From Scandinavium sp036271055 (GTDB lineage Bacteria; Pseudomonadota; Gammaproteobacteria; Enterobacterales; Enterobacteriaceae), in NCBI RefSeq assembly GCF_036271055.1, contig NZ_DATBBJ010000053.1, positions 21,985-85,984 on the forward strand: a stretch of DNA of 64,000 nucleotides. Direction: 5' to 3'. Each line of letters starts with the position of its first letter. Position 1 is the first letter of the stretch. The notes beneath the pieces were generated by a model, which ran no database searches, had not been told where the DNA came from, and worked only from the letters and a program-made list of their open reading frames with translations. Shown piece by piece: positions 1-7,567 of the stretch. Position numbers and translations under genes: made by a program.

Positions 1-843
1 ATTCACGTTGGCAAAAAAGCCGTATTCATCGGGGGCCGCCAGATTCCAGGTGCAAGGCGGGCGTTCGCGAGTCAGTTTAATACTGACAATGGATTTTATG
101 CCTTTGAAACCATACTTCCACGGTACGGTCAGACGGATCGGTGCGCCGTTTTGCGGCGGCAACGCTTTGCCATAAACGCCGGTCGTCAGCAGTGTTAACG
201 GATGCATTGCCTCATCCAGGCGCAACCCTTCTACATAAGGATAGGCAAGACCACCACCGATAAAGCGATCTTTCTGGCCCGGCATTTGTTCGGGAGAGAA
301 GATCGTTTTAAAGGCGACGTATTTGGCGTCGCTGGTGGGTTCAACCAGTTCCAGCAGTTTGTGCAATGGGAAACCAATCCACGGCACCACCATCGACCAG
401 GCTTCAACGCAACGCATACGGTAGATGCGTTGTTCAAGCGGAAAGCGTTTAGTGAGCGCGTCGTGATCGAGCGTCAGAGGTTTATTCACTTCACCGTCAA
501 TGGTCAGGGTCCAGGGATCGGTTTTCAGGCTACCGGCATTCGCCGCCGGATCGGCTTTATCCAGCCCAAATTCGTAGAAATTGTTGTAACGAGTGACTTT
601 ATCTTCCGGCGTAAGCATCAGTTTGCTTTGCCATTCGGCAGGGCGGGAAAAATCCAGTGGCTTGCCGGAAGGGGCGGGTGGCCTGTCATTACCTTTAAAC
701 CAGCTAAGAATATCGGCTTGAGCGGAAGGCGCGACTGTCATCGCCGTGGCACTAATGCCTAACATCTTCAGCACCTGGCGGCGCTGGAGCATAAAAACGG
801 ATTCCGCCGTTACGTCAGCTTCCGTTAGTTTTCTCGACTTCAT
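1..843 (-). CDS. msrP: Protein-methionine-sulfoxide reductase catalytic subunit MsrP (C-terminus cut by window edge)
   Basis: Periplasmic molybdopterin enzyme that reduces methionine sulfoxide in oxidised envelope proteins, taking electrons from the membrane haem protein MsrQ. The first 281 codons are present; the E. coli protein (YedY) is 334 residues, so about 50 residues lie beyond the left edge. The N-terminus carries a twin-arginine signal (RRQVLK near residue 21), and a cysteine in RMRCVEAW at residue 145 matches the cofactor-binding Cys of YedY. The ATG at 843 gives the family N-terminus (MKSRKLTEADVTAES). msrQ would be expected just past position 1. In K-12 msrPQ lies at another chromosomal site next to hprRS; here it lies downstream of acuI on the same strand. 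Identification is firm. Confidence 0.95.
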   Translation of the reverse strand, partial: MKSRKLTEADVTAESVFMLQRRQVLKMLGISATAMTVAPSAQADILSWFKGNDRPPAPSGKPLDFSRPAEWQSKLMLTPEDKVTRYNNFYEFGLDKADPAANAGSLKTDPWTLTIDGEVNKPLTLDHDALTKRFPLEQRIYRMRCVEAWSMVVPWIGFPLHKLLELVEPTSDAKYVAFKTIFSPEQMPGQKDRFIGGGLAYPYVEGLRLDEAMHPLTLLTTGVYGKALPPQNGAPIRLTVPWKYGFKGIKSIVSIKLTRERPPCTWNLAAPDEYGFFANVN

Positions 844-850
844 GGCTTTC

Positions 851-880
851 TCCGTCATGCTTTTTCCTAAGCATGACGGA
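851..880 (-). promoter_or_regulatory. Perfect inverted repeat covering the msrP ribosome-binding site
   Basis: Positions 851-860 and 871-880 are perfect 10-base inverted repeats with a 10-base A/T-rich loop. Read in the msrP direction the stem ends at 851 and the ATG is at 843, so the GGAG ribosome-binding motif (about 850-853) lies in or against the 3' arm. No T-run follows, so it does not look like a standard terminator of acuI. A translation-blocking hairpin or a repressor operator are both possible; the structure is seen, the function is inferred. Confidence 0.55.
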
Positions 881-920
881 GGTGTTTGATTAACGCGAAT
901 ATGTCACGAAAATTTGAAGA

Positions 921-1895
921 TTAGGCGACTTTCACCAGCGTCCGGCCCTGGATTTGGTTATTCATGATTTTGTCGGCAAATTCTGGAGCCTGAGCAAGGG
1001 TAATTTCTGTGGCGCTCTGACTATAGAAGGAAGCAGGCAAATCCTGAACTAAACGTTCCCAGGCCTGCGCGCGGCGAGCCGCAGGTGTCATGACAGAATC
1101 CACGCCCTGCAGACGAACGTTACGCAGAATAAACGGCATCACGGTGGTCGGCAGCGCAAAACCACCCGCGAGACCGCAAGCGGCAACACAGCCGCCATAG
1201 TTCATCTGCGCCAACACTTTGGCCAGCACTTTATCGCCCACGGTATCAACCGCACCGGCCCACAACTGTTTCTCCAGCGGGCGGGTTTCAGCGAATTCAT
1301 CGCGACCAAGAATGCGCGTTGCACCAAGGCTTCGTAGATAATCGTGCGTGCTTTCACGACCTGAAACGGCAGCGACCTGGTAGCCAAGTTTATGCAGCAG
1401 GGCAATGGCAGTACTGCCTACACCGCCGCTGGCGCCCGTTACCACAATTTCACCATCTTGCGGACGAACACCAGCATCTTCCAGCGCCATCACGCAAAGC
1501 ATGGCGGTGAAACCCGCTGTACCGATGATCATCGCCTGACGCGCGTCCATTCCCTGCGGTTGAGCAACCAGCCAGTCGCCCTTAACACGTGCTCGTTGAG
1601 ACAGACCGCCCCAGTGATTTTCACCCACGCCCCAACCGGTCAGCAGTACTTGCTGACCTGCATGAAAGCGCGGATCTTCGCTGTTATGAACAGTCCCTGC
1701 AAAGTCGATACCCGGCACCATCGGAAAGTTACGGATGATTTTGCCCTTACCGGTAATGGCGAGCGCGTCTTTATAATTGAGGCTCGACCACTGAACATCG
1801 ACGGTGACATCACCTTGTGGCAGCTGGCTTTCCTCGATGGGCTGCACAGAGGCGAGCGTTTTACCGTCGTGCTGTTCTAAGATTAACGCCTGCAT
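921..1895 (-). CDS. acuI: Acrylyl-CoA reductase AcuI (YhdH), zinc-independent MDR family
   Basis: NADPH-dependent medium-chain dehydrogenase/reductase that reduces toxic acryloyl-CoA to propionyl-CoA in the cytoplasm. The 324-residue length equals the E. coli protein. The GroES-like N-terminal half (SSLNYKDALAITGKG near residues 37-51, GIDFAGTV near 62-69) is followed by a Rossmann fold with the nucleotide loop TGASGGVGS at 153-161. The ATG at 1895 gives the usual MQALIL N-terminus. It is transcribed divergently from csrD, as in E. coli, and has msrP 77 bases downstream. Confidence 0.96.
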   Translation of the reverse strand: MQALILEQHDGKTLASVQPIEESQLPQGDVTVDVQWSSLNYKDALAITGKGKIIRNFPMVPGIDFAGTVHNSEDPRFHAGQQVLLTGWGVGENHWGGLSQRARVKGDWLVAQPQGMDARQAMIIGTAGFTAMLCVMALEDAGVRPQDGEIVVTGASGGVGSTAIALLHKLGYQVAAVSGRESTHDYLRSLGATRILGRDEFAETRPLEKQLWAGAVDTVGDKVLAKVLAQMNYGGCVAACGLAGGFALPTTVMPFILRNVRLQGVDSVMTPAARRAQAWERLVQDLPASFYSQSATEITLAQAPEFADKIMNNQIQGRTLVKVA

Positions 1896-1983
1896 AATCG
1901 TTCCTCAGTTGTTCAATGATGGGGAAAATATTTCAACAACTATACTTGCTTACTAAAACGTGTATTCGATTTACCGCAATAAA

Positions 1984-2011
1984 TTGCCAGATTCACCAAC
2001 TCTGGTAGTAT
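1984..2011 (+). promoter_or_regulatory. Predicted sigma-70 promoter of csrD
   Basis: A -35 like TTGCCA (1984-1989) is separated by 16 bases from a -10 like TAGTAT (2006-2011). It lies about 105 bases upstream of the csrD start. Prediction from sequence only. Confidence 0.45.
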
Positions 2012-2069
2012 GCATGGTCCTTTCGGCGTGCTAGTTAGTGCTTACTAATATTGGCGAGCCACCGCGGGT

Positions 2070-2094
2070 GTCCGGTCAAAACCGGGCTGTTTTT
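2070..2094 (+). terminator. Terminator-like hairpin in the csrD leader
   Basis: A 7-bp stem (2070-2076 with 2081-2087, one G-T pair, loop CAAA) is followed two bases later by a run of five T (2090-2094). It sits between the predicted csrD promoter and the csrD ATG at 2117. It could attenuate csrD, or it could simply be a leader hairpin. Confidence 0.4.
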
Positions 2095-2116
2095 CATTAA
2101 CGGAGTTAATACAGGG

Positions 2117-4057
2117 ATGCGATTAACGACGAAATTTTCAGCTTTTGTGGCTCTGCTGACGGGCTTGACCATCTTTGTCACCCTCATTGGCTGTTCGCTG
2201 AGTTTCTATAACGGTATTCAGTTTAAGGTGGATTACCGCGCCAGGGCTGTGGCAACGGTGCTTGATTCCCGCCTGCTCAACATGCCCTTTGATCAACTTG
2301 ACCATCAACTGGACGAAATTCTCGTACCCGTCGATATCGTGCGCGTTGATTTTATCCTCAACGACAAAACGATTTTCAGTCATTCGCGTAAGAGCAGTTA
2401 CCGCCCAATGGGCAGCAGCTATCAATATCGTGAGCTGACCGTAGAGTCGGTCAAACATCCGGGAATGACCATTCATATGGTGTATCTGGATCCGATGGTG
2501 AACTATTTCCACTCCCTGATGACCACTGCGCCACTGACGATTGCCATCGGGTTTATGGTGCTGATCATCTTCTTTTCGGTGCGCTGGTTACGCAGCCAAC
2601 TGGCGGGCCAGGAATTGTTGGAACTGCGTTCAACCCGGATCCTGAATGGCGCTCGTGGGCAGCAGGCGAGAGGTTCTGTGCATGAATGGCCTGCGCGGAC
2701 CAGCAGCGCGCTTGATATGTTACTGTCTGAAATTCAGTTTGCGGGAGAGCAACGCAGCCGCCTGGATACGCTGATCCGCTCATATGCCGCGCAGGACACC
2801 AAAACGGGTCTCAGCAACCGCATGTTTTTTGATAATCAGCTGGCGACACTGCTCGACGATCAGGAAAAAGTGGGCGCACATGGCATCGTGATGCTGATCC
2901 GCTTACCGGAGCTCGACATGGTTCGCGATCAATGGGGGCGAACGGCATCAGAAGAACATTTCTTCCTGCTGATTAACATGCTGTCGACCTTCATGATGCG
3001 TTATCCTGGCGCACTGTTGGCCCGCTATCACCGCAGCGATTTTGCAGTTCTGTTGCCACATCGCACGTTGAAAGAAGCCGATAGTATTGCCGGGCAGTTA
3101 CTGAAAGCCCTGGATTCTTTGCCGTCGACAAAAATCCTCGATCAGGATGACATGATGCATATCGGCATCTGTGCCTGGCGTAGTGGGCAAACGGCGAATC
3201 AGGTGATGGAACATGCGGATGCGGCGGTGCGGAATGCCGTGCTTCAGGGCAGCAACAGCTGGGCCGTTTATGATGATTCATTACCAGAAAAAGGGCGCGG
3301 TAACGTGCGCTGGCGAACCCTCATAGAACAAATGCTCAGCCGTGGTGGCCCGCGTCTTTATCAAAAGCCAGCGATTCATTACGACGGCCGAGTCCACCAT
3401 CGGGAATTGATGTGTCGCATTTATGATGGTAAAGAAGAAGTAATTTCCGCTGAATATATGCCGATGGTGTTGGAGTTTGGCCTGGCAGAAGAGTATGACC
3501 GTTTACAAATCACCCGGTTATTGCCTTTCCTTTCGTTCTGGCCTGAAGAAAATCTGGCATTACAGGTGACGGTGGAGTCAATCATTCGACCTCGATTCCA
3601 GCGTTGGCTGCGAGATACATTGATGCAATGTGAAAAATCTCAACGAAAACGGATTATTTTTGAACTTGCAGAGGCGGATGTCTGTCAACATATCAGCCGT
3701 TTACAGCCTGTCATGCGTTTGATTAACGCTTTAGGTGTGCGAGTGGTGGTGATTCAGGCGGGTTTGACGCTGGTCAGCACCAGTTGGATCAAAGAGATGT
3801 CGGTAGAACTCGTCAAGCTGCACCCGGGCTTGGTGCGTAATATTGAAAAGCGTAGCGAGAATCAACTGTTGGTGCAAAGTCTGGTCGAAGCCTGTAAGGG
3901 CACCTCGACACAGGTTTTCGCGACCGGCCTACGTAGTCGTAGTGAGTGGCAAGTGTTGAGAGAGTGTGGTGTGTTGGGTGGACAGGGCGATTTTTTTGCT
4001 TCGTCACAACCGCTTGACACTAGCGTAAAAAAATATTCGCAAAGATACTCTGTTTGA
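2117..4057 (+). CDS. csrD: RNase E specificity factor CsrD (degenerate GGDEF/EAL membrane protein)
   Basis: Inner-membrane protein that targets the sRNAs CsrB and CsrC for RNase E decay, and so tunes CsrA activity. The 646 residues equal the E. coli length. Two membrane helices lie near residues 9-29 and 136-157 with a periplasmic stretch between them. A GGDEF domain follows in which the signature is HRSDF (305-309), then an EAL domain with ELM (430-432) in place of EAL. Both sites are therefore degenerate, as known for CsrD, which neither makes nor cleaves c-di-GMP. The ATG at 2117 is chosen because MRLTTKFSAF is the family N-terminus; an in-frame start 66 bases upstream adds a non-conserved tail. 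The periplasmic part has diverged strongly from K-12. Confidence 0.96.
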   Translation: MRLTTKFSAFVALLTGLTIFVTLIGCSLSFYNGIQFKVDYRARAVATVLDSRLLNMPFDQLDHQLDEILVPVDIVRVDFILNDKTIFSHSRKSSYRPMGSSYQYRELTVESVKHPGMTIHMVYLDPMVNYFHSLMTTAPLTIAIGFMVLIIFFSVRWLRSQLAGQELLELRSTRILNGARGQQARGSVHEWPARTSSALDMLLSEIQFAGEQRSRLDTLIRSYAAQDTKTGLSNRMFFDNQLATLLDDQEKVGAHGIVMLIRLPELDMVRDQWGRTASEEHFFLLINMLSTFMMRYPGALLARYHRSDFAVLLPHRTLKEADSIAGQLLKALDSLPSTKILDQDDMMHIGICAWRSGQTANQVMEHADAAVRNAVLQGSNSWAVYDDSLPEKGRGNVRWRTLIEQMLSRGGPRLYQKPAIHYDGRVHHRELMCRIYDGKEEVISAEYMPMVLEFGLAEEYDRLQITRLLPFLSFWPEENLALQVTVESIIRPRFQRWLRDTLMQCEKSQRKRIIFELAEADVCQHISRLQPVMRLINALGVRVVVIQAGLTLVSTSWIKEMSVELVKLHPGLVRNIEKRSENQLLVQSLVEACKGTSTQVFATGLRSRSEWQVLRECGVLGGQGDFFASSQPLDTSVKKYSQRYSV

Positions 4058-4350
4058 TCTGCCGTTTGCTGTGATTTCACGTAGAATAACGCGCGCTGTT
4101 TCTCCGCGGGAGTAATTGAACGCCCGCCGATAGGTAACAGATAACGAGCCAGTGATCGTCCTTAAACAGGTTGCAATGCAGGCAATGAATGCTGCGGTCC
4201 TGACGGTGTCAGGTCTAAATTGTAACAAAGGAAACGAACTGCACTAATTTTCACCGTTGCAGATGATTTTTGCGCCTTGTCGCTGCTGCGTGTGGTTGGT
4301 AAAGTAAGCGGATTTTGTTTCCGCCCCAGCTTTCAGGATTATCCCTTAGT
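4058..4350 (+). other. csrD-mreB intergenic leader
   Basis: These 293 bases separate csrD from mreB on the same strand. A -10-like TAGAAT lies at 4082-4087 without a clear -35. An AGGA motif at 4335-4338 is the likely mreB ribosome-binding site. I see no RNA gene or small reading frame I would defend. The length suggests that mreB has its own promoters and a long leader. Confidence 0.4.
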
Positions 4351-5394
4351 ATGTTGAAAAAATTTCGTGGCATGTTTTCCAATGACCTGTCCATTGACCT
4401 GGGTACTGCGAATACCCTGATTTACGTGAAAGGACAAGGCATCGTACTGAATGAGCCTTCCGTTGTAGCCATTCGCCAGGATCGTGCCGGTTCACCGAAA
4501 AGTGTAGCTGCCGTCGGTCATGAAGCTAAGCAGATGCTCGGCCGTACGCCAGGCAACATTGCAGCTATTCGTCCGATGAAAGACGGCGTTATCGCCGACT
4601 TCTTCGTGACTGAAAAGATGCTGCAGCACTTCATCAAACAGGTTCACAGCAACAGTTTCATGCGCCCGAGCCCACGTGTTTTGGTGTGTGTACCGGTCGG
4701 TGCAACGCAGGTTGAACGCCGTGCTATCCGTGAATCTGCACAAGGTGCAGGCGCGCGTGAAGTGTTCCTGATTGAAGAGCCAATGGCTGCGGCAATCGGT
4801 GCGGGTCTGCCTGTATCCGAAGCAACCGGTTCTATGGTTGTGGATATCGGTGGTGGTACAACCGAAGTCGCGGTTATCTCCCTGAACGGCGTGGTGTACT
4901 CCTCTTCCGTACGTATCGGTGGTGACCGTTTCGACGAAGCCATCATTAATTATGTACGCCGTAACTACGGCTCTCTGATCGGTGAAGCCACCGCAGAGCG
5001 CATCAAGCACGAAATCGGTTCTGCCTATCCGGGCGACGAAGTGCGTGAAATCGAAGTACGTGGTCGTAACCTGGCAGAAGGCGTTCCACGCGGCTTCACC
5101 CTGAACTCCAACGAAATCCTCGAAGCGCTGCAAGAGCCGCTGACCGGTATCGTGAGTGCGGTGATGGTTGCGCTGGAGCAGTGCCCACCGGAACTGGCAT
5201 CCGACATTTCCGAGCGCGGTATGGTTCTGACCGGTGGTGGTGCGCTGCTGCGTAACCTCGACCGCCTGTTAATGGAAGAGACAGGAATTCCTGTCGTAGT
5301 TGCAGAAGATCCACTGACCTGTGTTGCCCGTGGCGGCGGCAAGGCACTGGAAATGATCGACATGCACGGCGGCGACTTGTTTAGCGAAGAGTAG
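4351..5394 (+). CDS. mreB: Rod-shape-determining actin homologue MreB
   Basis: Bacterial actin that forms membrane-bound filaments and directs lateral-wall synthesis together with MreC, MreD, RodZ and RodA/PBP2. The 347 residues match E. coli almost perfectly. The ATPase-fold motifs are present: phosphate-1 DLGTAN at 16-21, phosphate-2 DIGGGT at 165-170, and an adenosine motif TGGGALLR near 290. The start at 4351 gives the family MLKKFRGMF; an earlier in-frame ATG at 4315 adds 12 unrelated residues. It is the first gene of mreBCD, with 69 bases before mreC. Confidence 0.98.
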   Translation: MLKKFRGMFSNDLSIDLGTANTLIYVKGQGIVLNEPSVVAIRQDRAGSPKSVAAVGHEAKQMLGRTPGNIAAIRPMKDGVIADFFVTEKMLQHFIKQVHSNSFMRPSPRVLVCVPVGATQVERRAIRESAQGAGAREVFLIEEPMAAAIGAGLPVSEATGSMVVDIGGGTTEVAVISLNGVVYSSSVRIGGDRFDEAIINYVRRNYGSLIGEATAERIKHEIGSAYPGDEVREIEVRGRNLAEGVPRGFTLNSNEILEALQEPLTGIVSAVMVALEQCPPELASDISERGMVLTGGGALLRNLDRLLMEETGIPVVVAEDPLTCVARGGGKALEMIDMHGGDLFSEE

Positions 5395-5463
5395 TCAGCC
5401 AGAAGTCTGGGGTAGCGTTGTTGCTGCCCCTTGATTTCCCTGACACGAGAATACGCATAGCCT

Positions 5464-6477
5464 ATGAAGCCCATTTTTAGCCGTGGCCCGTCGCTACAGA
5501 TTCGCCTTATCCTGGCGGTGCTGGTGGCGCTTGGCATCATTATTGCCGACAGTCGCCTGGGTACGTTCAGTCAGATTCGAACGTACATGGATACTGCTGT
5601 TAGTCCTTTCTATTTTGTTTCCAACGGTCCTCGTGAACTGCTCGATGGTATTTCGCAGACTCTGGCTTCCCGCGATCAGCTTGAGCTGGAAAACCGTGCC
5701 CTGCGTCAGGAACTGCTGTTAAAAAACAGCGATTTGCTGATGATGGGTCAGTACAAGCAGGAAAATGCTCGTCTGCGTGAATTGTTAGGTTCGCCGCTGC
5801 GTCAGGATGAGCAGAAGATGGTGACCCAGGTTATCTCCACCGTAAACGATCCGTATAGCGATCAGGTCGTTATCGACAAAGGTAGCGTCAATGGCGTCTA
5901 CGAAGGTCAGCCTGTTATCAGCGATAAAGGCGTTGTCGGTCAGGTGGTTGCGGTCGCAAAACTGACCAGCCGCGTGTTACTGATTTGCGATGCGACTCAT
6001 GCGCTGCCGATTCAGGTGCTGCGCAACGATATCCGCGTGATTGCGGCCGGTAACGGTTGTACTGACGATTTGCAGCTCGAACATTTGCCTGCTAACACCG
6101 ATATTCGTGTGGGTGACGTGCTGGTGACGTCCGGCCTCGGCGGCCGATTCCCTGAAGGGTATCCTGTAGCCGTGGTTTCTTCCGTCAAGCTGGATACGCA
6201 GCGTGCGTATACGGTGATTCAGGCGCGCCCAACGGCGGGTCTGCAACGTCTGCGTTATTTGCTGTTGCTGTGGGGGGCCGATCGTAACGGTGCAAACCCA
6301 ATGACGCCGGAAGAAGTGCATCGTGTCGCCAATGAACGCCTGATGCAGATGATGCCGCAGGTGCTTCCTGCTGCTAATACGATGGGGCCTCCGGCTCCCG
6401 TGCCACCGCCTGCAACCGGGATCACTCAGCCCGCACCTGCGGCTGCAACGCCCGTGCCTTCGTCAGGAGGGCAGTAG
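5464..6477 (+). CDS. mreC: Rod-shape-determining protein MreC
   Basis: Bitopic inner-membrane protein whose periplasmic domain links MreB filaments to PBP2 and activates the elongasome. A single membrane helix lies near residues 14-30. A coiled coil follows at about 66-110 (DQLELENRALRQEL), then a conserved beta-barrel region. The tail is rich in Pro and Ala. At 337 residues it is about 30 shorter than the K-12 protein, and all of the loss is in that low-complexity C-terminal tail, so function should be intact. Its stop overlaps the mreD start. Confidence 0.97.
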   Translation: MKPIFSRGPSLQIRLILAVLVALGIIIADSRLGTFSQIRTYMDTAVSPFYFVSNGPRELLDGISQTLASRDQLELENRALRQELLLKNSDLLMMGQYKQENARLRELLGSPLRQDEQKMVTQVISTVNDPYSDQVVIDKGSVNGVYEGQPVISDKGVVGQVVAVAKLTSRVLLICDATHALPIQVLRNDIRVIAAGNGCTDDLQLEHLPANTDIRVGDVLVTSGLGGRFPEGYPVAVVSSVKLDTQRAYTVIQARPTAGLQRLRYLLLLWGADRNGANPMTPEEVHRVANERLMQMMPQVLPAANTMGPPAPVPPPATGITQPAPAAATPVPSSGGQ

Positions 6478-6965
6478 TGGCGAGCTACCGAAGTCAGGGG
6501 CGTTGGGTTATCTGGCTCTCGTTTCTGATAGCCCTTCTGCTGCAAGTTATGCCCTGGCCGGACGATCTGTTGGTGTACCGGCCTAATTGGGTTCTGCTGA
6601 TCCTGCTCTACTGGATCCTCGCTCTGCCGCACCGAGTCAATGTTGGTACAGGTTTCATTATGGGTGCCATACTGGATCTGATCAGCGGTTCTACGCTCGG
6701 TGTTCGCGCGCTATCTCTCAGTATTATTGCCTATCTGGTGGCGCTGAAATATCAGCTGTTCCGCAACCTGGCATTATGGCAACAGGCGCTGGTGGTGATG
6801 CTCTTGTCATTAGCCGTGGATATCGTTGTTTTCTGGTCAGAATTTTTAGTGATCAACGTCTCTTTCCGGCCTGAAGTGTTCTGGAGTAGCGTGGTTAACG
6901 GTGTACTCTGGCCCTGGTTGTTCCTGCTGATGCGCCGAGTGCGTCAGCAATTCGCTGTACAATAA
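6477..6965 (+). CDS. mreD: Rod-shape-determining protein MreD
   Basis: Small polytopic inner-membrane subunit of the elongasome. The 162 residues equal the E. coli length, and about five hydrophobic helices fill the protein (for example VIWLSFLIALLLQV near 11-24). The start is GTG at 6477; it shares its first base with the mreC TAG stop, which points to translational coupling. MASYRSQGRWVIW is the family N-terminus. Confidence 0.97.
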   Translation: MASYRSQGRWVIWLSFLIALLLQVMPWPDDLLVYRPNWVLLILLYWILALPHRVNVGTGFIMGAILDLISGSTLGVRALSLSIIAYLVALKYQLFRNLALWQQALVVMLLSLAVDIVVFWSEFLVINVSFRPEVFWSSVVNGVLWPWLFLLMRRVRQQFAVQ

Positions 6966-6973
6966 AGGTTTCT

Positions 6974-7567
6974 ATGACAATGCTTTATCTTGCTTCCGGC
7001 TCCCCGCGTCGTCAGGAGCTGTTAACTCAGTTGGGTGTCAGCTTCGAACGTTTGGTGCCAGGAATCGAAGAGCAGCGTCAACCGCACGAAGGCGCACAGC
7101 ACTATGTTGCACGCCTGGCGCGTGAGAAAGCTCAGGCAGGCGTTGCGCTTGCCGCACGCGACTTACCTGTGTTGGGCGCCGATACCATCGTCGTGCTGAA
7201 CGGCGAAGTGCTGGAGAAACCGCAGAACGCGGAACATGCTGCCGCTATGCTGCGTCAGCTCTCAGGGCAAACGCATCAGGTGATGACCGCGGTTGCGTTA
7301 GCGGACAGCCAACAGACTATCGACTGCCTGGTGACAACTGAAGTGACATTCAGACTGCTGTCAGACGACGAGATCACCGGTTATGTCGCCAGCGGCGAAC
7401 CGATGGATAAAGCAGGTGCTTACGGTATTCAGGGGCTGGGTGGCTGTTTTGTCAGGAAGATAAATGGCAGCTATCACGCCGTAGTCGGCTTACCACTGGT
7501 GGAAACGTATGAGTTGCTGAGCAATTTCAACTCACTGCGTGATAAAAGAGATAAACATGACGGCTGA
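6974..7567 (+). CDS. yhdE: dTTP/UTP pyrophosphatase YhdE (Maf family)
   Basis: House-cleaning nucleotide pyrophosphatase that removes non-canonical or excess dTTP/UTP. The 197 residues match E. coli YhdE. The Maf N-terminal motif LASGSPRRQELL lies at 6-17 and the catalytic Asp is in GADT at 68-71 (D70). The gene starts 8 bases after mreD and its end overlaps the rng start by 11 bases, so it is part of the mre-rng transcription unit. Confidence 0.96.
   Translation: MTMLYLASGSPRRQELLTQLGVSFERLVPGIEEQRQPHEGAQHYVARLAREKAQAGVALAARDLPVLGADTIVVLNGEVLEKPQNAEHAAAMLRQLSGQTHQVMTAVALADSQQTIDCLVTTEVTFRLLSDDEITGYVASGEPMDKAGAYGIQGLGGCFVRKINGSYHAVVGLPLVETYELLSNFNSLRDKRDKHDG

Noticed and set aside
202..762. 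186-residue open frame on the plus strand over msrP
   Set aside because: It is antisense to msrP, whose twin-arginine signal and active-site Cys are clear on the minus strand; the plus-strand frame has no family pattern.
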